From Planomonospora sp. ID67723 (GTDB lineage: Bacteria; Actinomycetota; Actinomycetes; Streptosporangiales; Streptosporangiaceae), in NCBI RefSeq assembly GCF_015711605.1, contig NZ_JABTEZ010000002.1, positions 868,001 through 932,000 on the forward strand: 64,000 nt of DNA, in the 5' to 3' direction. Below the pieces are notes generated by a model, which had not been told where the DNA came from, made no database searches, and saw only the letters and a list, made by a program, of their open reading frames with translations. Shown here in pieces: positions 40,521 through 49,545 of this stretch. Every line of letters starts with the position of its first letter. Position 1 is the first letter of the stretch. Position numbers and translations under genes: made by a program.

Positions 40521-40544
40521 CGGACGCCGGGCGAGGAGAACACA

Positions 40545-41417
40545 TTGAGCAGGATCGCATTCATCGGACTCGGCATCATGGGCTCGCCCATGGCCGGGCA
40601 CCTGGTCAGGGCCGGGCACGAGGTCACCGGCTTCGACCTCGGCCAGGACGCCCTCGCCCGGCTCCGGGCCGCCGGAGGCGCGAGCGCGGGCAGCGTCGCG
40701 GAGGCCGTCAAGGGCGCCGAGGTCATCATCACCATGCTCCCGGCCGACCCCCAGGTCGAGGCCGTCTTCCCTGAGATCCTCGACAACGCCGAGCCCGGCG
40801 CGCTCTACATCGACTTCTCCACCATCACCCCGCAGACCTCGCAGAAGGTCGCCCGCGAGGGCGCGGCCAGGGGGCTGCGCGTGCTGGACGCCCCGGTCTC
40901 CGGCGGCGAGAAAGGCGCGGTCGACGCGGTCCTGTCCATCATGGTCGGCGGCTCGCAGGAGGACTTCGACGCCGCGACGCCGATCTTCGAGACGGTCGGC
41001 AGGACCTTCAGGCTCGTCGGCCCCGCGGGCGCCGGGCAGTACGTCAAGGCCGCCAACCAGCTCGTCGTCGGCGGCACCTACGCCCTCGTCGCCGAGGCCA
41101 TCGTGCTGATGGAGGCGGCCGGCGTGGACGCCGCCGCCGGGCTCGACGTGCTCGCCGGCGGCCTGGCCGCCAGCCGCATCCTCGACATCAAGCGCGAGTC
41201 GATGCTCGCCCGCGACTTCCAGCCGGGCTTCCGCATCGACCTGCACCACAAGGACATGGGCATCATCCTCGACGCCGCCCGCGGCGCCGAGGTGGCCATC
41301 CCCATGGGCGCGCTCGTCGCCCAGCTCATCGCCGCCGCCCGCGCCCAGGGCCACGGCGGCCTCGACCACTCCGCGCTCCTCAAGGTCACCGAGAGCCTCT
41401 CGGGAAGGGACAACTGA
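40545..41417 (+). CDS. glxR: 2-hydroxy-3-oxopropionate (tartronate semialdehyde) reductase
   Basis: The 290-residue beta-hydroxyacid dehydrogenase has the NAD loop FIGLGIMGSPMAGHL, the substrate motif LDAPVSGGEKGA and catalytic Lys in GQYVKAANQL. It reduces tartronate semialdehyde from glyoxylate carboligase to glycerate. It starts with TTG, 6 nt after a GAGGAG site, and its stop overlaps the ATG of gcl. Context rules out the related hydroxyisobutyrate dehydrogenase role. Confidence 0.92.
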   Translation: MSRIAFIGLGIMGSPMAGHLVRAGHEVTGFDLGQDALARLRAAGGASAGSVAEAVKGAEVIITMLPADPQVEAVFPEILDNAEPGALYIDFSTITPQTSQKVAREGAARGLRVLDAPVSGGEKGAVDAVLSIMVGGSQEDFDAATPIFETVGRTFRLVGPAGAGQYVKAANQLVVGGTYALVAEAIVLMEAAGVDAAAGLDVLAGGLAASRILDIKRESMLARDFQPGFRIDLHHKDMGIILDAARGAEVAIPMGALVAQLIAAARAQGHGGLDHSALLKVTESLSGRDN

Positions 41418-43135
41418 TGGCGAAGATCCCCGCGATGAACGCGGTCGTCGAAGTCCTCAAGTCCGAGGGCGTCGACACGGCGTTCGGCTGCCCCGGCGCG
41501 GCCATCCTCCCCCTGTACAAGGCGATGGAGGAGGTCGGCGGCATCGAGCACCTGACCGTCCGCCACGAGGAGGGCGCCACCCACATGGCCGACGGGTGGG
41601 CCCGCACCAACGGCGGGGTCGGCGTCGCCATCGGCACCTCCGGTCCGGCCGGCACCAACATGATCACCGGCCTGTACACCGCGCTCGCCGACTCGATCCC
41701 GATCCTGTGCATCACCGGCCAGGCGGCCACCGCCCTGCTCGACAAGGAGGGCTTCCAGGCGGTCGACATCGTGGAGATCGCCAAGCCCGTCACCAAGTGG
41801 GCCGTGCAGATCAAGGAAGCCGCCACCGCCCCCTGGATCTTCCGGGAGGCGTTCCGGATCGCGCGGTCCGGCCGGCCCGGTCCGGTCCTGATCGACATCC
41901 CGGTGGACGTGGCCAGGGAGCTCATCGAGTACGACCCCGCGCTGGACGCCCCGCTCCCGGTCGCGGCCGTCGAGCCGCATCTGCCGCGCGTGGAGAAGGC
42001 CCTGGACCTGCTGCTCGCCGCCGAGCGGCCGCTGATCCTGGCCGGCGGCGGCGTGATCATCGCCGAGGCCGCCGGAGAGCTGCGCGAGCTCGCCGAGTAC
42101 CTGAACATCCCGGTCCAGGTCACCCTGATGGGCAAGGGCGCGCTCGACGAGGACCACGAGCTGTTCTCCGGCATCACCGGCGTGCAGACCTCCCAGCGGT
42201 ACGGCAACGCCTCCTTCCTGGAGTCCGACCTCGTGCTGGCCGTCGGCGCCCGCTTCGGGGACCGGCACACGGGCAGGCTCGACGTCTACCGCGGCGACCG
42301 GAAGTTCATCCACGTCGACATCGAGCCGACCCAGATCGGCCGGGTCTTCGAGCCGGACCTCGGCGTCGTCTCCGACGCCAAGCTGTTCCTCCAGGCACTG
42401 GTCAAGGTGGCGAAGGAGCGGAGGGCGGGTCGCGGGGCCGGGGACTGGGTCGCCCGGGTCCGGCAGCTCAAGGCCACCCTGGGCCGCCGCGAGGACTTCG
42501 ACACGATCCCGATCAAGGCTCCCCGGGTCTACAAGGAGATCAACGAGGTCTTCGGCGAGGACACCTACTTCGTCACCGCCATCGGCCTCTACCAGATCTG
42601 GGGCGGCCAGCACCAGAAGGCCTACAAGCCCAGGCACTACCAGATCTGCGGCCAGGCCGGCCCGCTGGGCTGGGAGATCCCGGCCGCGATCGGCGTCAAG
42701 AAGGCGCTGAAGCACACCGACCCGGACGCCGAGGTCGTGGGGATCGTCGGCGACTACGGCTTCCAGTACATGGTGGAGGAGCTCGCGGTCGGCGCGCAGT
42801 ACAACGTGCCGTTCGTCCTCATCATGATCAACAACGAGTATCTGGGCCTCATCCGCCAGGCCTCGATCCCGTACGACATGAACTACCAGGTCGACATCCA
42901 CTACGACGAGTACGGCACGGACAACGTCAAGATCATGGAGGCGTACGGCTGCTCCGGCCGGCGCGTCCTGGATCCGGCCGACATCCGCGACGCGCTCGAG
43001 TGGGCGCGCAAGGAGGCCCGGGCGACAAGCCGCCCGGTGCTCGTCGAGATCATGATCGAGCGCGAGGCGAACACCCCGCACGGCCCGGCGATCGACGCCG
43101 TCAGGGAATTCGAACCCGTTCCCGAACAGGTGTGA
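41417..43135 (+). CDS. gcl: Glyoxylate carboligase (tartronate-semialdehyde synthase)
   Basis: The 572-residue ThDP enzyme has the acetolactate-synthase fold, with FGCPGAAILPLYKAM at the N-terminus, the FAD-domain region GKGALDEDH and the ThDP/metal motif GDYGFQYMVEEL...NNEYLG. Position 51, which is Glu in most ThDP enzymes, lies in TVRHEEGATHMADGW here, where the carboligase family usually has Val at the first position (TVRHEEGA). It condenses two glyoxylates to tartronate semialdehyde and CO2. It is coupled to the preceding reductase gene and followed by a 15-bp-stem hairpin. Confidence 0.94.
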   Translation: MAKIPAMNAVVEVLKSEGVDTAFGCPGAAILPLYKAMEEVGGIEHLTVRHEEGATHMADGWARTNGGVGVAIGTSGPAGTNMITGLYTALADSIPILCITGQAATALLDKEGFQAVDIVEIAKPVTKWAVQIKEAATAPWIFREAFRIARSGRPGPVLIDIPVDVARELIEYDPALDAPLPVAAVEPHLPRVEKALDLLLAAERPLILAGGGVIIAEAAGELRELAEYLNIPVQVTLMGKGALDEDHELFSGITGVQTSQRYGNASFLESDLVLAVGARFGDRHTGRLDVYRGDRKFIHVDIEPTQIGRVFEPDLGVVSDAKLFLQALVKVAKERRAGRGAGDWVARVRQLKATLGRREDFDTIPIKAPRVYKEINEVFGEDTYFVTAIGLYQIWGGQHQKAYKPRHYQICGQAGPLGWEIPAAIGVKKALKHTDPDAEVVGIVGDYGFQYMVEELAVGAQYNVPFVLIMINNEYLGLIRQASIPYDMNYQVDIHYDEYGTDNVKIMEAYGCSGRRVLDPADIRDALEWARKEARATSRPVLVEIMIEREANTPHGPAIDAVREFEPVPEQV

Positions 43136-43164
43136 TGATGGATCACCATCACACCGGGTTCCGG

Positions 43165-43203
43165 CACGCGCCCCTGCCCGCTCGCACCGGGCAGGGGCGC
43201 GTG
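43165..43203 (+). terminator. Hairpin terminator after gcl
   Basis: CACGCGCCCCTGCCC (43165-43179) and GGGCAGGGGCGCGTG (43189-43203) form a perfect 15-bp stem with a 9-nt loop, 30 nt after the gcl stop. Confidence 0.6.
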
Positions 43204-43231
43204 TCCGCCCATTCTCCATCAGGGAGCAGGG

Positions 43232-44596
43232 TTGTCTGATCTGTCGCGTGACCCCCGGCCGGTTTCCGAGACCGCTGTGTCCTCGGGCGGTCTCATGCCG
43301 GTTTCCGAGACCGCTGTGTCCTCGGGCCACGTCGTCATCGCCCCCGACAAGTTCAAGGGGTCGCTGACCGCGGCCGAGGTCGCCGCCCGTGTCGCGGCCG
43401 GCCTCGGCCCCGGCGTCGCCACGGTCGCGCTGCCGGTCGCCGACGGCGGCGACGGCACCGTGGCGGCCGTCGTCGCCTGCGGGTTCGAGCCCGTCGAGAT
43501 CGAGGTCACCGGCCCCGTCGGTGAGCCGGTCCGCGCCGTCTACGCCTGGCGCGACGCCGGACCGGGAGCCTCCGGAGCCGGAGCGGTGGACGTGCCGACC
43601 GCTGTCATCGAGCTCGCCGAAGCATCCGGCCTGCGCAGGCTTCCGGCCGTCCCGGGCGGCTCAGGCCAGGAGGGCCCGGAGGCCGGGGGGTCTCCCGTCC
43701 AGGCGGGCCCGGCCGCGCACGGCGGGGTCGCGCTGGCCCCCCTCGCCGCGACCAGCCGCGGCACCGGCGAGCTGATCGCCCACGCCGTACGGCGCGGCGC
43801 CCGCCGCGTCGTCCTCGGCCTGGGCGGCAGCGCCTGCACCGACGGCGGCGCCGGGATGATGCAGGCCCTGGGCGTGCGCTTCCTCGACGCCGAGGGCCGC
43901 GAGCTCCCGCCCGGCGGGGCCGCCCTGCGCGCGCTCGACGAGATCGACACCTCCGGGCTCCTGGAGACCGCCGGCGTCGAGTTCGTCGTCGCCAGTGATG
44001 TGGACAACCCCCTGCTCGGCCCGTACGGCGCCGCCGCCGTCTACGGCCCGCAGAAGGGCGCCTCGCCCGAGGACGTGAAGCTGCTCGACGGCGCGCTCGC
44101 CCGCCTGGCCGCCGTCGCCGCTCACACCCACGGCCTGGTCGGCGCGATCGAGCACGACGACGTCGTCCGGCCCATGGGCGTGGCCGGGCAGCCCGGGGCC
44201 GGGGCCGCCGGGGGAGTGGGTTTCGCCGCCCTCGCCTTCCTGCGCGCCGAGATCCGCCCCGGCATCGAGTACCTGCTCGACCTGCTCGGCTTCCACGACC
44301 TGCTCGGCGGGGCCCGGCTGGTCGTCACCGGCGAGGGTTCCCTGGACGAGCAGACCCTCCGCGGCAAGGCCCCCGCCGGGGTCGCCGCCGCCGCGGCCAA
44401 GGCCGGGGTCCCCGTCGTCGCGGTATGCGGCCGCCGTACCCTCGGCGACGACGAACTGCGCGCGGCGGGCATCGAGGCCGCCTACGCGCTCACCGACATC
44501 GAGCCCGACACCGCCCGCTGCATCGCCGAGGCCGGCCCGCTGCTCGAACGCCTCGCCGCCGGACTCGCGGCCGACCGGCTCGTGCCGGGGCCGTAG
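43232..44596 (+). CDS. Glycerate kinase (GarK/GlxK type)
   Basis: The 454-residue protein has the family start [18 protein letters not shown] (about 34), PVADGGDGT, the [20 protein letters not shown] loop, DVDNPLLGP and [15 protein letters not shown]. It phosphorylates glycerate to 2-phosphoglycerate, ending the glyoxylate route. The TTG start follows AGGGAG. Before the conserved domain the N-terminus contains [10 protein letters not shown] twice, from an in-frame 30-bp direct repeat (43259-43288 and 43298-43327); an internal ATG at 43295 is the alternative start. An insert about 118-150 is Gly/Pro-rich. Confidence 0.9.
   Translation: MSDLSRDPRPVSETAVSSGGLMPVSETAVSSGHVVIAPDKFKGSLTAAEVAARVAAGLGPGVATVALPVADGGDGTVAAVVACGFEPVEIEVTGPVGEPVRAVYAWRDAGPGASGAGAVDVPTAVIELAEASGLRRLPAVPGGSGQEGPEAGGSPVQAGPAAHGGVALAPLAATSRGTGELIAHAVRRGARRVVLGLGGSACTDGGAGMMQALGVRFLDAEGRELPPGGAALRALDEIDTSGLLETAGVEFVVASDVDNPLLGPYGAAAVYGPQKGASPEDVKLLDGALARLAAVAAHTHGLVGAIEHDDVVRPMGVAGQPGAGAAGGVGFAALAFLRAEIRPGIEYLLDLLGFHDLLGGARLVVTGEGSLDEQTLRGKAPAGVAAAAAKAGVPVVAVCGRRTLGDDELRAAGIEAAYALTDIEPDTARCIAEAGPLLERLAAGLAADRLVPGP
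43259..43327 (+). repeat. In-frame 30-bp direct repeat at the start of glycerate kinase
   Basis: The same 30 bases occur at 43259-43288 and 43298-43327, 39 bp apart (13 codons), each coding [10 protein letters not shown]. Confidence 0.85.
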
Positions 44597-44616
44597 GGAA
44601 ACCGAAGGAGCATCAC

Positions 44617-45909
44617 ATGCACGATCTGGTCATCACCTCCCGCAGGGCCGTGCTGCCCGACGGGGAGCGGCCCGCGGCGGTCGCCGTACGGGACGGCAGG
44701 ATCGCCGGGATCCACGCCCACGACGCCGCGCCGGACTCGGCTGAGCGGGTCGACCTCGGCGACGTCGCGCTGCTCCCCGGCCTCGTCGACACCCACGTGC
44801 ACGTCAACGAGCCGGGCCGTACCCACTGGGAGGGTTTCGCCTCCGCCACCCGGGCCGCCGCCGCGGGCGGGGTGACCACGATCGTCGACATGCCGCTCAA
44901 CTCGCTCCCGCCGACCGTGGACGTGGCCGCGCTGGCGGTCAAACGGGCCGCGGCGGCGGGGCAGTGCGTGGTCGACACCGGCTTCTGGGGCGGTGCGGTC
45001 CCGGGCAACCTGGCGGACCTGCGCCCCCTGCACGAGGCCGGCGTCTACGGGTTCAAGTGCTTCCTGTCCCCGTCGGGCGTGGACGAGTTCCCGCCGCTCG
45101 GCGCGGACGAGCTGCGAGCCGCCATGATCGAGATCGCCTCCTTCGACGGTCTGCTGGTCGTCCACGCGGAGGACCCGGCGCTGCTCGCCGACCCGGCCGG
45201 GCCCGGCTACGCCGAGTTCCTCGGCTCGCGGCCGGGGGAGTCCGAGCGGCGCGCCGTCGAGCGGGTCATCGCGCTGGCGCGGGAGACCGGCGTGCGGGCG
45301 CACATCCTGCACGTGTCGTCCGCGCTCTGCCTGGAGCCGCTGGCCGAGGCCCGGCGCGAGGGCGTGCGGATCACCGCCGAGACCTGCCCGCACTACCTCA
45401 CGCTGGCCGCGGAGGAGGTGCCCGAGGGCGCGACCCAGTTCAAGTGCTGCCCGCCGATCCGCGGCGAGGCCAACCGCGACGAGCTCTGGAGGGGCCTGGC
45501 CGGCGGAGTGCTCGACTGCGTCGTCTCCGACCACTCCCCGTCCACCCCGGACCTGAAGGTGCCCGACTTCGCCGCCGCCTGGGGCGGGATCTCCTCCCTT
45601 CAGCTGGGCCTGACCGCCGTCTGGACCGAGGCCTCCCGGCGCGGGCACGGCCTGCGTGACGTGGTGCGCTGGATGGCGGGGGCCCCGGCGGCCCTGGCCG
45701 GGCTGGCCGGCAAGGGCGCCATCGCCGAGGGCAACGACGCCGACCTGGTCGCCTTCGATCCCGATGCCCGCCACACCGTGGACGTGTCCGCCCTGCACCA
45801 CCGCAACCCGGTCACGCCGTACCACGGCAGGACCCTGTCCGGGATCGTCCGCACCACGTGGCTGCGCGGCCGGGCCGTACGGGACGTCCCCGAGGGGAAC
45901 CTCCTGTGA
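44617..45909 (+). CDS. allB: Allantoinase
   Basis: The 430-residue amidohydrolase has [20 protein letters not shown] with the binuclear metal histidines, [16 protein letters not shown] with the bridging Lys, ILHVSSA, and [14 protein letters not shown] with the catalytic Asp. Allantoinase is preferred to dihydroorotase by these motifs and context. It opens the allantoin ring to allantoate. GAAGGAG lies 6 nt before the ATG. A 13-bp-stem hairpin starts 3 bp after its stop, before allantoicase. Confidence 0.92.
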   Translation: MHDLVITSRRAVLPDGERPAAVAVRDGRIAGIHAHDAAPDSAERVDLGDVALLPGLVDTHVHVNEPGRTHWEGFASATRAAAAGGVTTIVDMPLNSLPPTVDVAALAVKRAAAAGQCVVDTGFWGGAVPGNLADLRPLHEAGVYGFKCFLSPSGVDEFPPLGADELRAAMIEIASFDGLLVVHAEDPALLADPAGPGYAEFLGSRPGESERRAVERVIALARETGVRAHILHVSSALCLEPLAEARREGVRITAETCPHYLTLAAEEVPEGATQFKCCPPIRGEANRDELWRGLAGGVLDCVVSDHSPSTPDLKVPDFAAAWGGISSLQLGLTAVWTEASRRGHGLRDVVRWMAGAPAALAGLAGKGAIAEGNDADLVAFDPDARHTVDVSALHHRNPVTPYHGRTLSGIVRTTWLRGRAVRDVPEGNLL

Positions 45910-45911
45910 CG

Positions 45912-45942
45912 CCGGTCCCGGCGATCACCTCGCCGGGACCGG
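45912..45942 (+). terminator. Intercistronic hairpin between allantoinase and allantoicase
   Basis: CCGGTCCCGGCGA (45912-45924) and TCGCCGGGACCGG (45930-45942) form a perfect 13-bp stem. As both genes belong to one pathway, partial termination or mRNA processing is likely. Confidence 0.5.
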
Positions 45943-46073
45943 AGCCCGCCCCGGAAGGGGAAGACCCCGCCGCACCGCTCCGCGCGGAGCCGTACCGGCG
46001 AAAGCGGCCTCTCCGCCTGCGGAGGCCGTTCCCGCGAACCAGCCCGTCTCCCGCCTACCAGAAAGGCTCTTCC

Positions 46074-47027
46074 GTGAGCGAGTTCACCCGCCTCCCCGAC
46101 CTGGCCCTGCGCACCCTCGGCGGGTCCGTCGTCGCGGCCAACGACGAGTCCTTCGCCGAGAGGGAGTGCCTGATCCGCCCCGGCCGGCCCGGCTTCCAGG
46201 CGGAGACCTTCGGCGCCAAGGGCCAGGTCTACGACGGCTGGGAGACCCGGCGCCGCCGCGAGCCCGGCCACGACTGGGCACTGGTCCGCCTGGGCCTGCC
46301 CGGCGTGATCCGCGGCGTCGTGATCGACACCGCCTGGTTCAAGGGCAACTACCCGCCGCACGCCTCCGTCGAGGCGGCCGCGGTCGAGGGCTACCCCTCG
46401 GTCGCCGAGCTGCAGGCCGCCGACTGGGTGGAGATCGTCCCGAAGAGCGACATCAAGGGCGACGCCGAGCACTGCTTCGAGGTGTCCGACGAGCGCCGCT
46501 ACACGCACGTCCGGCTGAACATGTTCCCCGACGGCGGCATCGCCCGCCTGCGCGTGCACGGAGAGGTCAGGCCCGACCTGTCGCTCTACGACGGCCTCGG
46601 CCTCGACCTGGCCGCTCTGGAGAACGGCGGGCTCGTCACCGCCTGCTCCAACGAGTTCTACTCCTCACCCAACAACGCCATCGCCCCGGGCCTGGCCCGG
46701 CACCAGGCCGAGGGCTGGGAGACCGCGCGCCGCCGCGACGACGGCAACGACTGGCTGACCATCCGGCTCGCGGGCGCCGGCGTCGTCAAACTCGCCGAGA
46801 TCGACACCACGAACCTGCTGTTCAACGCCCCCGGCTGGGTCTCGCTCACCGGCATCGACGCCTCCGGAGAGGAGTTCGGGCTGCTGCCGAAGACCCGCCT
46901 GCAGCCCGACACCCCGCACCGCTTCCGCATCGAGAACCCCCGGGCCGCCACCCACGTCCGGGTCGACATCTACCCCGACGGCGGGCTGGCCCGCGTCCGC
47001 CTGCACGGGCTCCTCAGCCAGGACTAG
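46074..47027 (+). CDS. alc: Allantoicase
   Basis: The 317-residue protein consists of two allantoicase repeats (about 15-160 and 180-317), each a jelly-roll domain: GWETRRRREPGHDWALVRLG pairs with GWETARRRDDGNDWLTIRLA, and FPDGGIARLRVHG with YPDGGLARVRLHG. It splits allantoate into urea and ureidoglycolate. The GTG start was chosen from AAAGG 8 nt upstream and the start of similarity. It ends the glyoxylate operon in this window; no ureidoglycolate lyase follows. Confidence 0.93.
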   Translation: MSEFTRLPDLALRTLGGSVVAANDESFAERECLIRPGRPGFQAETFGAKGQVYDGWETRRRREPGHDWALVRLGLPGVIRGVVIDTAWFKGNYPPHASVEAAAVEGYPSVAELQAADWVEIVPKSDIKGDAEHCFEVSDERRYTHVRLNMFPDGGIARLRVHGEVRPDLSLYDGLGLDLAALENGGLVTACSNEFYSSPNNAIAPGLARHQAEGWETARRRDDGNDWLTIRLAGAGVVKLAEIDTTNLLFNAPGWVSLTGIDASGEEFGLLPKTRLQPDTPHRFRIENPRAATHVRVDIYPDGGLARVRLHGLLSQD

Positions 47028-47136
47028 AGCCGCTCCGCCGCCATCGGCCGGTACGGCTGCCGCTCGTCGCCCTGCAATCCCCGACCACCCCGCCGTCTGG
47101 GCCGATGCCGGCACCTCGCCGCTCCTGCTGCCCGGC

Positions 47137-47892
47137 TCAGGCGCGGACGGCGCAGAGGAGCCGGTTGTTGCCGCGCTGCCACAGGGAGCCGACCTCGGCG
47201 AAACCGGCGCCGAGGAGGGCGCCGACATGCGTGGAGAGCAGGGGGGACTCCGAGCCGTGGTGGCCGGCGCCCGCGGTGGTGCGTGCGGAGTGCAGCTCGG
47301 CGAAGGCGGGGTCGGCGGCGACCGCGTCCCACCACTCGCGCCATCCCTCGGGACGCCGGCCGCCGAACCTGCGCTCGGTCGCCCGGTCGTGCACGGCACG
47401 TTCGAGCCGGGCGAGGACCGGAGTGGTGTCGTCGGTCTCCAGATGATCCCCGTTGAGCAGCAGGCCTCCCGGGCGGAGCACGGTGGCCAGTTCGGCGTAC
47501 ACCTTCGGCAGCTCGGACTCGGAGATCCAGTGCAGCGCGGTGGTGCTCACCGCGGCGTCGGCCGGCCGGTCCAGGCCCAGGGAATCGGTCCATCCGGGGG
47601 TGCGCAGGTCGAGGGGGACGAACCTGAGACGGGGGTAGGCGGCGCGGCCGAGACCGAGCAGCAGCGGGTCCGCGTCGACCGAGACCACCGTCGCCCCCGG
47701 CAGCCGCTCCAGCAGGCGGGCGGAGAGCGAGCCCGGGCCGCAGCCCAGGTCGATGACCAGCGGGTCGGGCCGTCCCAGCGCCTCGACGGCGTCGATCAGC
47801 GCGGTGAAGCGCTCCTCCCGGTCGGGCAGATAGCCCTCCTGCTGGCGGTCCCAGCGCGCGATCCACTCGAGCGCGGCATCGTGGGTGAGCAC
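47137..47892 (-). CDS. SAM-dependent class I methyltransferase
   Basis: The 251-residue protein has the SAM-binding strand VIDLGCGPGSLSARLLERLPG (about residue 45), the acidic VDAD loop and the TTALHWI motif seen in trans-aconitate/ubiquinone-type methyltransferases. The substrate is unknown. The GTG at 47892 has AAGGAGG 6-7 nt before it; the open frame to 47934 lacks such support. It is divergent from a CGNR zinc-finger gene, with an 8-bp inverted repeat in the 71-bp gap between the two starts. Confidence 0.83.
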   Translation of the reverse strand: MLTHDAALEWIARWDRQQEGYLPDREERFTALIDAVEALGRPDPLVIDLGCGPGSLSARLLERLPGATVVSVDADPLLLGLGRAAYPRLRFVPLDLRTPGWTDSLGLDRPADAAVSTTALHWISESELPKVYAELATVLRPGGLLLNGDHLETDDTTPVLARLERAVHDRATERRFGGRRPEGWREWWDAVAADPAFAELHSARTTAGAGHHGSESPLLSTHVGALLGAGFAEVGSLWQRGNNRLLCAVRA

Positions 47893-47902
47893 AACGGCCT
47901 CC

Positions 47903-47936
47903 TTGTGACTGTCGTTTAAGCTTTCACAAGTCACAA
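47903..47936. promoter_or_regulatory. Inverted repeat in the methyltransferase/CGNR intergenic region
   Basis: TTGTGACT (47903-47910) and AGTCACAA (47929-47936) are perfect 8-bp arms with 18 bp between; an extra TCACAA copy lies at 47924-47929. It is AT-rich and central to the divergent promoters. Confidence 0.5.
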
Positions 47937-47963
47937 ACTAGAGCCGAGGATGTAACTGGTCAA

Positions 47964-48533
47964 GTGGATTTCAACAGTCACGCTGATGCGATCGTCCGGG
48001 TGGCGGTGGGCCTGGTCAACGAGCTGACCCCCGGAGAGAGACGCGGCCGCCCCTGGCCGCCGCCGCCCGATCTGGCCGCCGCCGCCACCGAGGGACTGCG
48101 GACCGGCTATCCGGGCCACCGGGAGGCCACCGAGCAGGAGGCCGGCGAGCTCGCCGAGGTCGCGACCCGGTTGCGCGTGGTCTTCGACGCCGTCGCGGCG
48201 GGGGACATCGACGCGGCGGCCCTGCAGGTGAACGCGCTGCTCCAGGAGACGCGCGCGCGGCCGATGCTCGAACGGCACGACGGGGAGCCGTGGCACCTGC
48301 ACTTCCACGGCCCCGGCGGCACCATGGCCGGTGACTGGGCGGCGAGCTGCGCCACGGGGCTGGCGATCGTGCTGGGGAGCGAGTTCCACGACCGGCTCGG
48401 TGTGTGCACGGCGCCGCACTGCGACCGGGTGTACGTGGACGTGTCCCGCAACGGCACCCGCCGGTTCTGCTGCACCGCATGCCAGAACCGCGTCAAGACC
48501 GCGGCCTTCCGCGCCCGGGGCAGGGGCGCGTGA
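47964..48533 (+). CDS. CGNR zinc-finger domain protein (likely regulator)
   Basis: The 189-residue protein has a helical ABATE-type N-terminal region and a C-terminal CGNR zinc finger: CTAPHCDRVYVDVSRNGTRRFCCTACQNRVK, where the four cysteines bind zinc and CQNR replaces CGNR. Such proteins are thought to be stress-related DNA-binding regulators. GTG 47964 lacks a ribosome site, and TAACTG just upstream could be part of a leaderless -10. The divergent methyltransferase gene is a possible target. Confidence 0.83.
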   Translation: MDFNSHADAIVRVAVGLVNELTPGERRGRPWPPPPDLAAAATEGLRTGYPGHREATEQEAGELAEVATRLRVVFDAVAAGDIDAAALQVNALLQETRARPMLERHDGEPWHLHFHGPGGTMAGDWAASCATGLAIVLGSEFHDRLGVCTAPHCDRVYVDVSRNGTRRFCCTACQNRVKTAAFRARGRGA

Positions 48534-48635
48534 TCGCGGAGAGGTCCGATCCCCGTGAGGGCCGCCTGCCCGGCGGGGCTCACGTCCGTCGACGCATGAC
48601 GGGCCGGGCCCGATCCACGCGGGGCGGATCGCCGT

Positions 48636-49118
48636 CTAACCGCAGTGCATCCACTTTCCTTCCGGCGTGCCCCCGTGGACGACGGGCTCGGAGCCGATCC
48701 GGATCGCCCCGGTGAACCGGACGCACAATCGGTCGGCGTAGGCGTAGACCGGGCCCGCGTACCACTTGTAGCGCGTGCTGCCGTTGGCGACCCCGATGTC
48801 GGGGCCGTCGTACTTCTTGTTCCCGTTCTTGTCCGCGAAGAGCGCGACGTACAGGTAGCTCGTCTTCCCGACGTAGGGGCTCGCCACCCGGGTGATGGCG
48901 CACTTCCTGCGGGTGAGCTCGCTGTGGTAGAGCGTGACGGTGCCGTACACCTTCCCGCCCTTCGCCCCCTTCGTAAGGGGATAGGAGGCCACCTTGCGGA
49001 ACGAACTCCCCCTGCAGACGCCCTGGGGATAGGCCTGCGCGGGGCCGGTGGGCACCAGGGTGAGGGCGGCCGCGGCGGCCAGGGCCGTCCCGCCCGCGAC
49101 CCAACGAGTGATTTCCAA
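48636..49118 (-). CDS. Secreted protein of unknown function
   Basis: I do not recognise this family. The 160-residue product has a signal peptide (hydrophobic VAGGTALAAAAALTLVPT then AQA, cleavage about residue 29) and a mature part of about 130 residues with four cysteines (CRGSS, RKCAI, RLCVRF, MHCG) that could form two disulfides, plus an ADKNGNKKYDGPD segment that looks like a calcium-binding or Asp-box loop. The start is uncertain: TTG 49118 is used; TTG 49166 is an alternative. Confidence 0.55.
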   Translation of the reverse strand: MEITRWVAGGTALAAAAALTLVPTGPAQAYPQGVCRGSSFRKVASYPLTKGAKGGKVYGTVTLYHSELTRRKCAITRVASPYVGKTSYLYVALFADKNGNKKYDGPDIGVANGSTRYKWYAGPVYAYADRLCVRFTGAIRIGSEPVVHGGTPEGKWMHCG

Positions 49119-49545
49119 GGACTCTCGCCTGACTGTCCGGAAGATGGTCGCCGACCATCCTGGCAAGGGAGTACGGACGTCATCACGCTAACACGGTCTC
49201 CTCCGGAGGGAGTCGCCGTTTCCCGGCCGTCCGGCATCGACCCGTAGCCGTCTCGGGCGGATCGGAACACCTGCATCGGGAAGCGCCCGGTGCAGGCCGC
49301 CGCGGCGCCGGCATCACGCCGGGCGACCCGTCCGGGCGGTCCTGCTCGACGGGTCCGACGAGTGCGGAGCAGTGAGCACGGCAGCCGGGAGACCCCCGCG
49401 CGGCCCCGGAGCGATCCCGGGGACGTCTGCCTCTCCGGCCTCACGACCGGAGAGGTGTGACCGTGGCGCACAGCCCGGCCCCGGGCTCGTCCCACGACGG
49501 TCTCGGGGCCGTCGTCTCCGGCCGACGACTCCCAGGGGCGCCTCC
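49119..49545. other. Gene-free stretch with a terminator-like hairpin
   Basis: No convincing gene is seen. CCTCTCCGG (49430-49438) pairs with CCGGAGAGG (49447-49455) and could end the minus-strand gene that stops at 49546. ACGACGG/CCGTCGT at about 49495-49516 is a second small hairpin. Confidence 0.5.

Noticed and set aside
40545-41417. Imine reductase or 6-phosphogluconate dehydrogenase for the glxR product
   Set aside because: GGEKGA and GQYVKAANQ motifs and the hyi/gcl neighbours fit tartronate semialdehyde reductase.
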